Positions 1-7,854 of a stretch of DNA of 64,000 nucleotides are shown piece after piece (within the stretch, counting starts at the first letter, position 1; each line of letters opens with the position of its first letter). The DNA comes from Affinundibacterium macrobrachii (GTDB lineage Bacteria; Pseudomonadota; Gammaproteobacteria; Burkholderiales; Burkholderiaceae_D). The position numbers and the translations under genes were made by a program. Location: contig NZ_BMYT01000006.1 in NCBI RefSeq assembly GCF_014652415.1, forward strand, positions 62,447-126,446, written 5' to 3'. Under the pieces are notes generated by a model. The model saw nothing but the letters and a program-made list of their open reading frames with translations, was not told the origin of the DNA and searched no databases.

Positions 1-1
1 T

Positions 2-484
2 ATGAATCGCGAAGTGATGATGCAAAACTTAGTTGCCGCTGTACGAACCATCATCACAAAACCGTTTCAGACCCATGTAGAAGCGGTGAATTGTCATCAT
101 AATTATGTACAGAAAGAACATCACTTCGGTAAGGATGTCTTAATCACGCGCAAAGGTGCGGTATCAGCGAAAGCGGGTGAACTTGGGATTATTCCCGGAT
201 CAATGGGAGCCAAGAGTTTTATCGTTCGCGGTAAAGGAAATGCTGATAGCTTCCATAGCTGTAGTCATGGTGCGGGGCGTACTATGAGTCGTACCCAAGC
301 TAAGAAGCAGTTCACGATTGCGGATCAGGTCAAAGCGACCGAAGGCGTGGAGTGCCGTAAAGATGCCGACGTGATTGATGAAATTCCTATGGCATATAAA
401 GATATCGATGCCGTGATGGTGGCACAACGCGATTTGGTTGAGGTAGTGCATACATTGAAGCAGATCGTTTGTGTTAAAGGTTAA
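2..484 (+). CDS. rtcB: RNA-splicing ligase RtcB, C-terminal part (cut by window edge)
   Basis: RtcB joins RNA 2',3'-cyclic phosphate or 3'-phosphate ends to 5'-OH ends using GTP and Mn2+. This fragment holds the C-terminal 160 residues of a family that is usually about 400 aa; the frame is open to the left edge, so the ATG at base 2 is internal. Visible signatures are EAVNCHHNY (about residues 27-35 of the fragment) and SHGAGR (88-93), whose histidine is the residue guanylylated during ligation in characterised RtcB proteins. rtcA follows 64 bp downstream on the same strand, the usual rtcBA arrangement. An RtcR activator or archease would lie outside the window if present. Confidence 0.95.
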   Translation: MNREVMMQNLVAAVRTIITKPFQTHVEAVNCHHNYVQKEHHFGKDVLITRKGAVSAKAGELGIIPGSMGAKSFIVRGKGNADSFHSCSHGAGRTMSRTQAKKQFTIADQVKATEGVECRKDADVIDEIPMAYKDIDAVMVAQRDLVEVVHTLKQIVCVKG

Positions 485-548
485 GCTTATTCCCAGGGCA
501 TGCAGAGCCTTGGAAATAAGGTAGGAAAAATTTTAGATAAGAAGAAAA

Positions 549-1586
549 ATGACAGAAAGAAAAATGATAGAAATTGATGGCGCTTCAGGTGAAGGTGGTG
601 GACAGATTTTACGAACTTCCCTGACACTTTCCATGATTACTGGTCAACCATTTCGGATGATTAATATCAGGGCGAATCGACCTAAGCCTGGATTGATGCG
701 TCAACATCTAGTGGCTGTGCAAGCTGCGGCACAAATCTGCAACGGTGAGATCGCCTCAGCAGCGGTCGGTGCGCAAACACTGGAATTTATACCTGGAAAA
801 ATTAGCGGCGGCGACTATCAATTTGCGATAGGAACAGCGGGTAGTTGCACTTTGGTATTGCAAACATTAATACCGGCCTTGCTGTTTGCGGACAGACCAT
901 CAACGATTCATATTACAGGCGGGACACACAATATGATGGCGCCTCCTGCCCACTTTTTGCAACGGTCTTATGGCCGCGTGTTGGCCGATATGGGAGCAAC
1001 ATTAGACATTGAATTGATACGATTCGGATTCTATCCAGCGGGTGGTGGCGAAATTAGCGTACGTATAATGCCATGCGAAAAACTTAATGCCATCGAACTA
1101 ATGGAGCCAGGTGAACGTATCACAGGATACGCCGAAAGCTTCATTGCAGGCATTCCTGTCAGCGTCGCCAATCGTGAATTGGAAAGCATAGGAACAGGAA
1201 TGGGTTGGAGTGAGTCGCAGCTATTCGTGCGTGGTCTCTCCAATGATCAAGGACCAGGCAATGCTTTACTGATTTCGTTTGAACAGCAAAATGTGATCAA
1301 CGTATTCAGCGAATTTGGAGAAAAAGCAGTGCGATCTGAAACAGTTGCGAGAAATCTACTGGCGCAGGTGCGCCGTTTCATTATTTCCGGCGCCTCAGTT
1401 AGCGAACATTTAGCGGACCAGATTATGTTGCCGTTTGCTTTGGCAGGTGGTGGTCGTTTTACGACAAATACCGTGAGCCAGCATGCGAAGACAAATGCAG
1501 AAGTCATTGCGCAGTTTTTACCGGTTGATATTTCCTTTGAGAAAAGGGATTCGTATTACGTTTGTAGTGTTCAAAATAAAATCTAG
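549..1586 (+). CDS. rtcA: RNA 3'-terminal phosphate cyclase RtcA
   Basis: RtcA converts RNA 3'-phosphate ends to 2',3'-cyclic phosphates with ATP, through an adenylylated histidine, supplying substrates for RtcB. At 345 aa it has the normal family length. The N-terminal IDGASGEGGGQILR (about 9-22), GGTHNMMAPP (about 124-133) and the C-terminal HLADQ, whose His (about 287) matches the catalytic histidine position of the family, are all present. The start is preceded only by a weak AAGAAA; an ATG five codons later is an alternative. It lies in tandem behind rtcB and converges on the large Nudix-like gene with a gap of about 110 bp. I see no clear terminator there. Confidence 0.95.
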   Translation: MTERKMIEIDGASGEGGGQILRTSLTLSMITGQPFRMINIRANRPKPGLMRQHLVAVQAAAQICNGEIASAAVGAQTLEFIPGKISGGDYQFAIGTAGSCTLVLQTLIPALLFADRPSTIHITGGTHNMMAPPAHFLQRSYGRVLADMGATLDIELIRFGFYPAGGGEISVRIMPCEKLNAIELMEPGERITGYAESFIAGIPVSVANRELESIGTGMGWSESQLFVRGLSNDQGPGNALLISFEQQNVINVFSEFGEKAVRSETVARNLLAQVRRFIISGASVSEHLADQIMLPFALAGGGRFTTNTVSQHAKTNAEVIAQFLPVDISFEKRDSYYVCSVQNKI

Positions 1587-1694
1587 CTTACTAGGTTAAT
1601 TTATACAAAAATAGGACGACTCCCGTTGATATAGAACTTTATTTTTTTCCGACACGGTATTCACTTGCAGGTGTTTCAGATGTCTCTGTCATCT

Positions 1695-3770
1695 TCATTT
1701 CATCACATGCGTGCCGTCTCCATATAGATCGACAGCAGGATCTATATTCTCAGGTGCATGGAGTATCATAGGTCCTCTGGAGCATGCTTGCCGCGTTAAG
1801 TATTGGGTCAATCCTTCTGTTTGTACTGCAGGTGGAATTGATGCATTCATTTCCCCTAGTATTTCCTCGGTCGCCTGAACGATCCATTCGACCGTGCGAT
1901 ATTTCGGAGAAACGATCTGAATGTTCTGCGAATCTGTTTGATCGAAAAATCCATGTTGCAGTTTATGTCTGACATAAGAAAGCGCTGTAATTCCAGGGAT
2001 GGTACGTTTTTCCAAGTAAGCCTGTTTCCCTTCTTCGTCATATCGGATCACGTTATCGGGAAATTCGTACCCTTCATCTTCAAGTAAGGCTTCGCAAACA
2101 ATATTCGCCAATAAAGGGCGCGCATCTTCGTGCCCCACCTCAAAGAGTAGAATTTTCTTGAGCTTTTTCATTTCCTTTTGTTGTTCGGTGTCTGTCTTTT
2201 GTATTGCAATACGCGGGAAATATTCACGAATGAACTGATTGGAAGACTTCATCAGTTCATCTCTACTCACGTTGGGATGCGCACGTAAAAAACGATCATC
2301 CATATCCATCATTTTCCACGCATGATTTAGATCGTGAATGAGGAACTCGAGTGGAGACTGCCAAAATTCATCCACATAAACTGGCTCGGTTGATACACCG
2401 ATAAAGTAGACAGGTGTTCCCCGAATTTTCATTAAATCTGTCGCGGAAATATTGTCAAAAGTGGGAATGACAATAACATCAGGTATCCGCCGCATGAGTT
2501 CTTCATAACGATACCAATACTTTTTTTGAAAATGGGTGCTGAGGTCTTTTTCTGTGCGGCATGCAACATCAAAAAAGCCTACTGCTTCGAAGAGAATACG
2601 TACGGTCGGGACATAGGGGCACATTGCGCCATTTTGTATCGTTATATGGTGTAACTTGTGTGAAATCTGGTCGCGCATGGAAGAAAGCGCTGGATTCTTT
2701 TGGCATTTTTCTTCGATGGCTGGAATCGTCATCTGCCCACGAAAGTACTCAACGACGGGCAAGAGTTCTAAGATGGGCGTATCTAAGCTGTCGCCATTCT
2801 TTCGAAAACGCGCGCGTATTTCTTCGTACATGTCCACGGGATTGTTTGCCCATGCTCTAATCCACTCGTGATGGGATATCCCTTGGGTTTTAGTGAAATT
2901 CTTGGCAATCAATGCAGCCGCGATTTGTTTGTGGTGACCGAAAGCAAAGGAACCCTCCTTGGCATTGGGCGTCGTAATGACACTTTCTGGTAGCCACCTT
3001 CCTTCCACCCCTTCGGGGTTAACAATTTCAACAAGGAAACCGATCGTGTCGACAATATGGCGAGGATCAGATGGCCCCGCAATTTCTCTTAGGTGATCGC
3101 GATAGGCGTAAGAAATTGTCCTATCCATGTAGATGCGCGCTTCTTTTCCAGCTTCGCTTCTCACGAAATAGTATTTGCGCTCTTCGACTTCACCAATACC
3201 GTATTCGGCAGATCCTGCACCGAGTACCTTGCTACCGGTGACGCGCAGTGCCGCAAATAGATTGCCTGGAATGCCGAGTTCATTTTGCTCATCATCATCC
3301 CGCATCAGGCCACCCGGAAGTGCCATTCCTAGGGGGAAAGTACTTCGATCTAGCGTCAAAATTTGTCGACCATGTTCCCCGTCTCGAATCACTAGCACGT
3401 CGACTGTCTTACGGATCATGACACCGTCTTCAATCCGTTGTTTTGCTTCGCCCTTTAGCGCTTGGTTGGACAATAAGGCGCTTATGACCACAGCCTGACT
3501 ATCGACATTGAGGTAGTGGCTGATCGATTCTTGTATTCCCAACTTACGCGCAGGATCGCGCAGACGATGGAACCAATAAATCATGTATAAGAGTGATTCG
3601 GCATACAGGTTTGCCGGATAATTTTGTGTGTCTAAGGTGATCGCATACTGGTCGAGTATGCTCAAAACATTACCTGCAACGTGATCGACCTGCATGCTTG
3701 AAAACAAGGAAGAAAGTTCATTGTTGTTAGATACTCCTTTGACTGATACTGGCGAATTGAATGTCATCAT
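1695..3770 (-). CDS. Large protein with Nudix-like domain and HDxxH motif, function unknown
   Basis: I do not recognise this 691-aa protein as a named family. Residues about 122-290 read like a Nudix fold: a DVLVIRDGE strand, then FPLGMALPGG, but the canonical acidic Nudix box is not evident, so hydrolase activity is doubtful. The C-terminal half contains HDLNH (479-483) and GHEDA (546-550), a spacing that could bind metal. It has no signal peptide and no clear membrane segment. It converges on rtcA and lies downstream of the NADK-like gene in the same direction, 305 bp away, so it belongs physically to the NAD/RNA-repair neighbourhood. A role in sensing or processing a nucleotide such as ADP-ribose is inference only. 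Confidence 0.8.
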   Translation of the reverse strand: MMTFNSPVSVKGVSNNNELSSLFSSMQVDHVAGNVLSILDQYAITLDTQNYPANLYAESLLYMIYWFHRLRDPARKLGIQESISHYLNVDSQAVVISALLSNQALKGEAKQRIEDGVMIRKTVDVLVIRDGEHGRQILTLDRSTFPLGMALPGGLMRDDDEQNELGIPGNLFAALRVTGSKVLGAGSAEYGIGEVEERKYYFVRSEAGKEARIYMDRTISYAYRDHLREIAGPSDPRHIVDTIGFLVEIVNPEGVEGRWLPESVITTPNAKEGSFAFGHHKQIAAALIAKNFTKTQGISHHEWIRAWANNPVDMYEEIRARFRKNGDSLDTPILELLPVVEYFRGQMTIPAIEEKCQKNPALSSMRDQISHKLHHITIQNGAMCPYVPTVRILFEAVGFFDVACRTEKDLSTHFQKKYWYRYEELMRRIPDVIVIPTFDNISATDLMKIRGTPVYFIGVSTEPVYVDEFWQSPLEFLIHDLNHAWKMMDMDDRFLRAHPNVSRDELMKSSNQFIREYFPRIAIQKTDTEQQKEMKKLKKILLFEVGHEDARPLLANIVCEALLEDEGYEFPDNVIRYDEEGKQAYLEKRTIPGITALSYVRHKLQHGFFDQTDSQNIQIVSPKYRTVEWIVQATEEILGEMNASIPPAVQTEGLTQYLTRQACSRGPMILHAPENIDPAVDLYGDGTHVMK

Positions 3771-3848
3771 GTTTTCCTGAACGGTTTTTCTTAAGCCAGC
3801 TGAATTGCCTTAAGTCACTCCATTGCAAATATCATCCAAGTTGCAGAG

Positions 3849-3998
3849 ATGGAAGATGATTTTTTCGATGCTGATATATGGCCGAGAAATGAAAAAATAA
3901 GTTGGTCAGAGTATAACAACACGTCGCCATGGCGTGCTGCTTTTCTGCTCTATTTTTTCAACGCGTGGACTGACTCAGTACCGAGTAAACGTGTCTAG
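3849..3998 (+). CDS. Possible small ORF, 49 aa, in the gap upstream of the Nudix-like gene
   Basis: This short reading frame begins MEDDFFDADIWPRNEK and ends SVPSKRV. Its composition (acidic start, WSEYNNTSPW, a hydrophobic AAFLLYFF stretch) looks protein-like, but there is no convincing Shine-Dalgarno and the frame stays open about 45 bases further upstream, so it may be the remnant of a longer gene. It runs opposite to its neighbours. The rest of the 305-bp gap (3771-4075) shows only a CGCCATGGCG palindrome and nothing else that I can name. Confidence 0.25.
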   Translation: MEDDFFDADIWPRNEKISWSEYNNTSPWRAAFLLYFFNAWTDSVPSKRV

Positions 3999-4075
3999 GC
4001 ATCAAACCCCAATACTATGTTGATGTTCGATTGCGTCCCAGAACCGAAATGAAAATTCTCAATGATTTGAGGCTT

Positions 4076-5005
4076 TTACAAGACGAGATGTCCCACTTTG
4101 TCGGCAATGCCAAGTGTTGCGACCATGCCCGAATTAAATTCTAAGCAATCAGCCTCCATGCCGTCGCTGAAGATCACACCATTTTCTGACATGTGCGAAG
4201 TAAGCGAGAGTGGCGATTGTATGTTGATTTCGCCGCACACCAATGTGGTCGATGTCGTCCTGCTGGGAAAAGGTTCTCGCACCGTGAAGTTTAAATAGTT
4301 CGCATCCCATGGAGAGGATGTCTCTAAACGATGGTGCATCGTTTTGTGATTCCCAATAGCATGTGCACCGGCATAGACGCTTTTCAACCACCCGGTTGAC
4401 CCCAATCCTGTCGATACGATAATACCGCTCGACGATTGTTGCTCCTGAAACTCCTTGAGTTTGATCGTGTAACGCGCAGATACATGTGATTTTTGCCCGA
4501 TAAAAATGTCGTTAACACCGTATAGGAATTGACCATTGTTGAGCTCTGCCTTGGCCATCGTCACGTCTTGTATTTTGCGGCGCCCAGAAAATACTTCAGG
4601 CACAATGCGCGCAAGCTCATTGACCGTAAAAGGCAGAAGGATACCATCCCAACGTTTGGGGTCTGGGTTGACACCAATTAAGGCATGACCATTTAAGTAT
4701 TTTAGTGTATTTGCGACCAAACCATCTTGCCCCACAGCGATCACAAGGTCTTTGGGGCCAAAGATGAAATTTGGCAAGAAACTTCGATCAATGGCTTGCA
4801 CACGACCTTGTTGGCGCAGTTCTGCTTCGGCTGTTTTTATAGCTTGATAGTAGGTCTCATGCTCATGCACATAATCAGAAAAATCGCCCCCCAAATGTTC
4901 AATATAGAATTTGGCCTGGTTGATTGTGTTGTACTTTGCAATGAGTTCCTCAAGTCGCGTTTTGCGCACTACAAGGATCAATTTATTTTCAGTGAGCCTA
5001 TCCAT
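4076..5005 (-). CDS. NAD kinase-like protein (NADK2-like subgroup)
   Basis: NAD kinases phosphorylate NAD to NADP. The fold markers are in order: VAVGQDG (about 89-95, in place of the usual GGDG), GVNPDPKRWDG (about 111-121), GVNDIFIG (about 163-170) and SSGIIVSTGLGSTGW (about 192-206). The GVNxDPxR, ALNEVFIG-like and SSG...GTGS-like blocks recall eukaryotic mitochondrial NADK2 more than E. coli NadK; this comparison is from memory. The second glycine of GGDG is Gln while the catalytic-position Asp is kept, so activity is plausible but not certain. I chose the ATG at 5005, 4 nt after the SPFH stop codon; an upstream TTG at 5029 would overlap that gene. It is almost certainly translationally coupled to the SPFH gene. 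Confidence 0.8.
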   Translation of the reverse strand: MDRLTENKLILVVRKTRLEELIAKYNTINQAKFYIEHLGGDFSDYVHEHETYYQAIKTAEAELRQQGRVQAIDRSFLPNFIFGPKDLVIAVGQDGLVANTLKYLNGHALIGVNPDPKRWDGILLPFTVNELARIVPEVFSGRRKIQDVTMAKAELNNGQFLYGVNDIFIGQKSHVSARYTIKLKEFQEQQSSSGIIVSTGLGSTGWLKSVYAGAHAIGNHKTMHHRLETSSPWDANYLNFTVREPFPSRTTSTTLVCGEINIQSPLSLTSHMSENGVIFSDGMEADCLEFNSGMVATLGIADKVGHLVL

Positions 5006-5009
5006 TTTT

Positions 5010-6029
5010 TTACCGATTGTGATTACCAATCACTTCTCGCAAAAGATCCGGCGTAATGTTGAGCTGTCCGATCTGGCCGGCCTTTTCAGCGAGCTCTTGG
5101 AACGCCATCGCGATCATCTGACCTGGTTGCATCCCGTTCATCGAAAGTGCTTGCATCAGTTTTGGATCAACGCCCAAGTAGGCTTGCATTAGACCATTGA
5201 CGGCATACGCTCTGACGTCCGCTTCACGCTTTGCATTGTCCATGGCGAGCAATACTAAATCTGTATTCTTCGCTTCTAAGGCGATTTTGGCTTCCATCTC
5301 TGACTGTTGCAGCTCATGTTGTTTTTGCTGAATACTTTGTTCCGCTTCCATTTGTGTTTCACGAATTTGACGTTTTTTTGTTTCGATCGCCACTTCCGTG
5401 TTCAGCTCATTCTCTTTGATGCGACGCTCTTGCTCGACAGCCGAATTACGTCGTGAATAGACCGCCTCGTCTGCCACCTTCAAAATTTGTTCGCGCGCTT
5501 CCGCTTCAAGTGCTCGGGCTGTTTCGGGCGTTGGTTTGATAGCGAGAAACGATAATCCGAGAATCTCGACGCCCAGCGCTTGCAGTTCGCTTCGATCTTT
5601 GACTGCGGCAGCAACGACCGTTGTCATCGCATCAGTCGCTTTTAATGCATCTCGTAACGGCAGATTTTGTAGCCCTTTACGGGTCAGTACCTTGACGACG
5701 TTAATAATTCGTTGCGATAACTTCTTAGGGTCATCTGAAATATATTGCTGTGTCACAGGATTGATAGCGAAATTCAGTAAGGCACCAATTTTCTTAGGAT
5801 CATGAATGCGATAGGTAATCTGACCCTGCACCGTAATTTGTTGAAAGTCTCCGGAATTTTCCTCGAAGATAAATGGTACGTCTTCACTGCCCATGGGTAC
5901 GGCCACCATCGCAGTCGTTGGTGCGTAATAGAAAAAGGAAAGCCCTGCGCCTTCTCTTTTAATTTTCCCATTCTTGTATTGGAGTACATAAGTAGTCGGT
6001 TGAAATTTGATGAACTTAATATTGAACAT
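5010..6029 (-). CDS. SPFH/Band 7 (slipin-like) protein
   Basis: This 339-aa protein has an SPFH/Band 7 core in roughly its first 200 residues, then a charged coiled-coil stretch (EQERRIKENELNTEVAIE onward, with repeated KKRQIRETQMEAEQ-like heptads) and a tail rich in Met and Gln. Such proteins form membrane-associated scaffolds, but no hydrophobic N-terminal anchor is visible, so it may be peripheral. The start is the ATG at 6029 with AGGAGA about 8 nt upstream; a GTG further upstream is less likely. It precedes the NADK-like gene by 4 nt and follows the nrtR-like gene in the same direction. From memory, slipins are reported near RtcB/RtcA in some bacterial RNA-repair operons, which would fit the rtcBA genes 4-5 kb away. 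Confidence 0.85.
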   Translation of the reverse strand: MFNIKFIKFQPTTYVLQYKNGKIKREGAGLSFFYYAPTTAMVAVPMGSEDVPFIFEENSGDFQQITVQGQITYRIHDPKKIGALLNFAINPVTQQYISDDPKKLSQRIINVVKVLTRKGLQNLPLRDALKATDAMTTVVAAAVKDRSELQALGVEILGLSFLAIKPTPETARALEAEAREQILKVADEAVYSRRNSAVEQERRIKENELNTEVAIETKKRQIRETQMEAEQSIQQKQHELQQSEMEAKIALEAKNTDLVLLAMDNAKREADVRAYAVNGLMQAYLGVDPKLMQALSMNGMQPGQMIAMAFQELAEKAGQIGQLNITPDLLREVIGNHNR

Positions 6030-6075
6030 GATGATTTCTCCTATTAACAACACATAAGCAATTTACGACGCGATG

Positions 6076-6741
6076 TCACAGCCCCCGCTCAAGTAACTGC
6101 AACTGTTTTTTGAAGTGGGGTTTTAAACGATAGAGTTGTGCAGGCCGGTGCGCGCCGGCAGATTCAAATTCGCCGTCGATCGCTTCTAACATATCCATCT
6201 CAGTGATCTTTCGGCGGAAACTGACTTTGTTGAGCGGCTCGCCCATTAAGATTTCATATACCTTTTGTAGTTGCGGTAAGGTGAAGGTTTCTCCAGCTAA
6301 GTAGCAAGGTAATGAGGAGTATTGACTCTTACTGCGCAGGCGAGAAACTGCGGTTTCTAAAATAAGGCGATGATCAAAGGGTAAAGAGAGGGATCGGTCT
6401 ACGCTCACTAACTTCACATCTGGATGGCCAGCACGATCAATGACCTCATAGGAAACCAAGGCATAGTGCGCGATCGACAGCGACCACCCTCGTGGATCGC
6501 GCGCGGCGCCGGAGAAGGTAGCGAGTTGTTCTAGATACGGTGCATCGATACCCGTCTTCTCTTTGAGAACGCGCATAGCGGCGTCTCTCACATCATGATC
6601 TTCATTGGTATGTACAAAGCCGCCTGGCAGTGCGGCTACACCTTTAAATGGTTCTCGGTCGCGTTTTAGTAAAGCGACCTTTAGACGCTCCTCATGCAGG
6701 GTGAGTAGCACCATATCGACCGTACAGATCACTTGTGTCAT
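6076..6741 (-). CDS. nrtR: NrtR-type Nudix transcriptional regulator
   Basis: NrtR repressors control NAD biosynthesis and salvage genes and respond to ADP-ribose or related compounds. The protein (221 aa) has an N-terminal Nudix-like domain containing LPGGFV and a degenerate Nudix box (about residues 48-73) lacking the full REUxEE set, as in non-hydrolytic NrtR proteins. The C-terminal winged-helix region carries the NKVSFRRKI...MLEAIDG pattern that NrtR proteins use for DNA binding. The ATG at 6741 has GAAGGGA about 7 nt upstream and gives a typical start; the frame extends 17 codons further without a better signal. It is divergent from prs-nadV with a palindrome in the shared intergenic DNA, matching known NrtR loci. 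Confidence 0.85.
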   Translation of the reverse strand: MTQVICTVDMVLLTLHEERLKVALLKRDREPFKGVAALPGGFVHTNEDHDVRDAAMRVLKEKTGIDAPYLEQLATFSGAARDPRGWSLSIAHYALVSYEVIDRAGHPDVKLVSVDRSLSLPFDHRLILETAVSRLRSKSQYSSLPCYLAGETFTLPQLQKVYEILMGEPLNKVSFRRKITEMDMLEAIDGEFESAGAHRPAQLYRLKPHFKKQLQLLERGL

Positions 6742-6848
6742 ATAAATCCCTTCTATTTCTGGTATCTCATCATCGCGACACTGGCTCAACAAACAAAATT
6801 CACGTCACGATTTTTACGATTTAATTGTGCTTTGAAATAATATAGCAC

Positions 6849-6873
6849 ACTTAGTTGCAATATTAAACTAAGT
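6849..6873. promoter_or_regulatory. Candidate NrtR operator (perfect inverted repeat)
   Basis: The arms ACTTAGTT (6849-6856) and AACTAAGT (6866-6873) are perfect reverse complements separated by 9 bp. The site lies between the divergent nrtR-like gene and prs, largely inside the spacer between the -35 and -10 hexamers of the prs promoter, where a bound repressor would block RNA polymerase. That NrtR binds here is inference from position and symmetry. Confidence 0.6.
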
Positions 6874-6883
6874 AACCTATAAT
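6855..6883 (+). promoter_or_regulatory. Predicted sigma-70 promoter of prs-nadV
   Basis: TTGCAA (6855-6860) and a perfect TATAAT (6878-6883) are separated by exactly 17 bp. The start of transcription would fall near 6890, leaving a leader of about 90 nt before prs. The candidate NrtR operator overlaps both the -35 hexamer and the spacer. Confidence 0.6.
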
Positions 6884-6981
6884 AAATTTAAGTTGAAAAA
6901 AGAGCATAGTTATCGACACTAAAACCGCTCATTTTCAATCGAAGCAAAACTGATCCGATTAAAGTCACCAAGGAAATTCCT

Positions 6982-7833
6982 ATGGTTAAGCTCGACACAG
7001 GCAATAGCCGCTATTTTTTACCCAATCCTCATGCAGAGGGCGAAGCATTCAAGCAGTTTCAATTTGGTAGTGGTGAAAACCATGTACAAGTATTGTCGCC
7101 TAGCAGTAATCGGGTTGAAATCATGTATCGCTACAGCGGCGATCAATCGATGATGCAATTGTTGCTGATGACAGACGCTTTGCGTCGTCAGGGGGCAAGT
7201 GAAATTGATTTGTTTATTCCTTACTTCCCAGGTGCAAGGCAAGATAGGGTCTGCAATGTCGGTGAGCCATTATCCGCAAAAGTGTACGCTGACTTGATCA
7301 ATAACCAGCAGTATCGTCTAGTCACAGTCTTTGATCCACATAGCGATGTGGTAGTTGCGTTACTCAATCAAGTACGTGTAATCAAGAACCATCAATTTAT
7401 CAAAGATGTTGTGGCCGATTTAGGTTCGGAACTTATTTTGATTTCGCCTGATGCCGGATCGAATAAAAAGATTTTTGAACTGGCGAGTCGCTTAGGTGGA
7501 TTAGAAGTGGTGCGTGCTGATAAATTGCGTGACGTACGCAATGGGGCGATTGTTGGTACTGAAGTATTTTGTGAAGATTTAAGTGGAAAGACAGCATTAA
7601 TCGTTGACGATATTTGCGCTGGTGGTCGTACTTTCATTGAGTTAGCAAAGAAATTGAAATCAAAGAATTGCAACAAAATCGTTTTGGCAGTGTCGCATTT
7701 CGAAGGAAGTGCGCAAGAAGATAAATTAGCGGAAAGCGGTATCGATGCGCTGTACACCACCAACAGCCTAAAAGACTTTCCAGAAACCGCATTTTTAAAT
7801 GTAAAAGATATTTGGCAGTACATGCCTGTATAA
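6982..7833 (+). CDS. prs: Ribose-phosphate pyrophosphokinase (salvage-type Prs)
   Basis: Prs makes PRPP from ribose-5-phosphate and ATP; PRPP is the co-substrate of the NAMPT encoded immediately downstream. Seen are YFPGARQDR (81-89, the ATP-binding flexible-loop region), DPHS (118-121, with the conserved His) and LIVDDICAGGRTF (206-218, the PRPP-binding loop, with Ala-Gly-Gly in place of the usual Thr-Gly-Gly). At 283 aa it is shorter than housekeeping Prs (about 315 aa), as seen in dedicated prs-nadV pairs. The nadV start follows 21 bp after the stop, so the two are surely one operon under the NrtR-controlled promoter. Confidence 0.9.
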   Translation: MVKLDTGNSRYFLPNPHAEGEAFKQFQFGSGENHVQVLSPSSNRVEIMYRYSGDQSMMQLLLMTDALRRQGASEIDLFIPYFPGARQDRVCNVGEPLSAKVYADLINNQQYRLVTVFDPHSDVVVALLNQVRVIKNHQFIKDVVADLGSELILISPDAGSNKKIFELASRLGGLEVVRADKLRDVRNGAIVGTEVFCEDLSGKTALIVDDICAGGRTFIELAKKLKSKNCNKIVLAVSHFEGSAQEDKLAESGIDALYTTNSLKDFPETAFLNVKDIWQYMPV

Positions 7834-7854
7834 GTTAATACAAGGAGAATCAAC

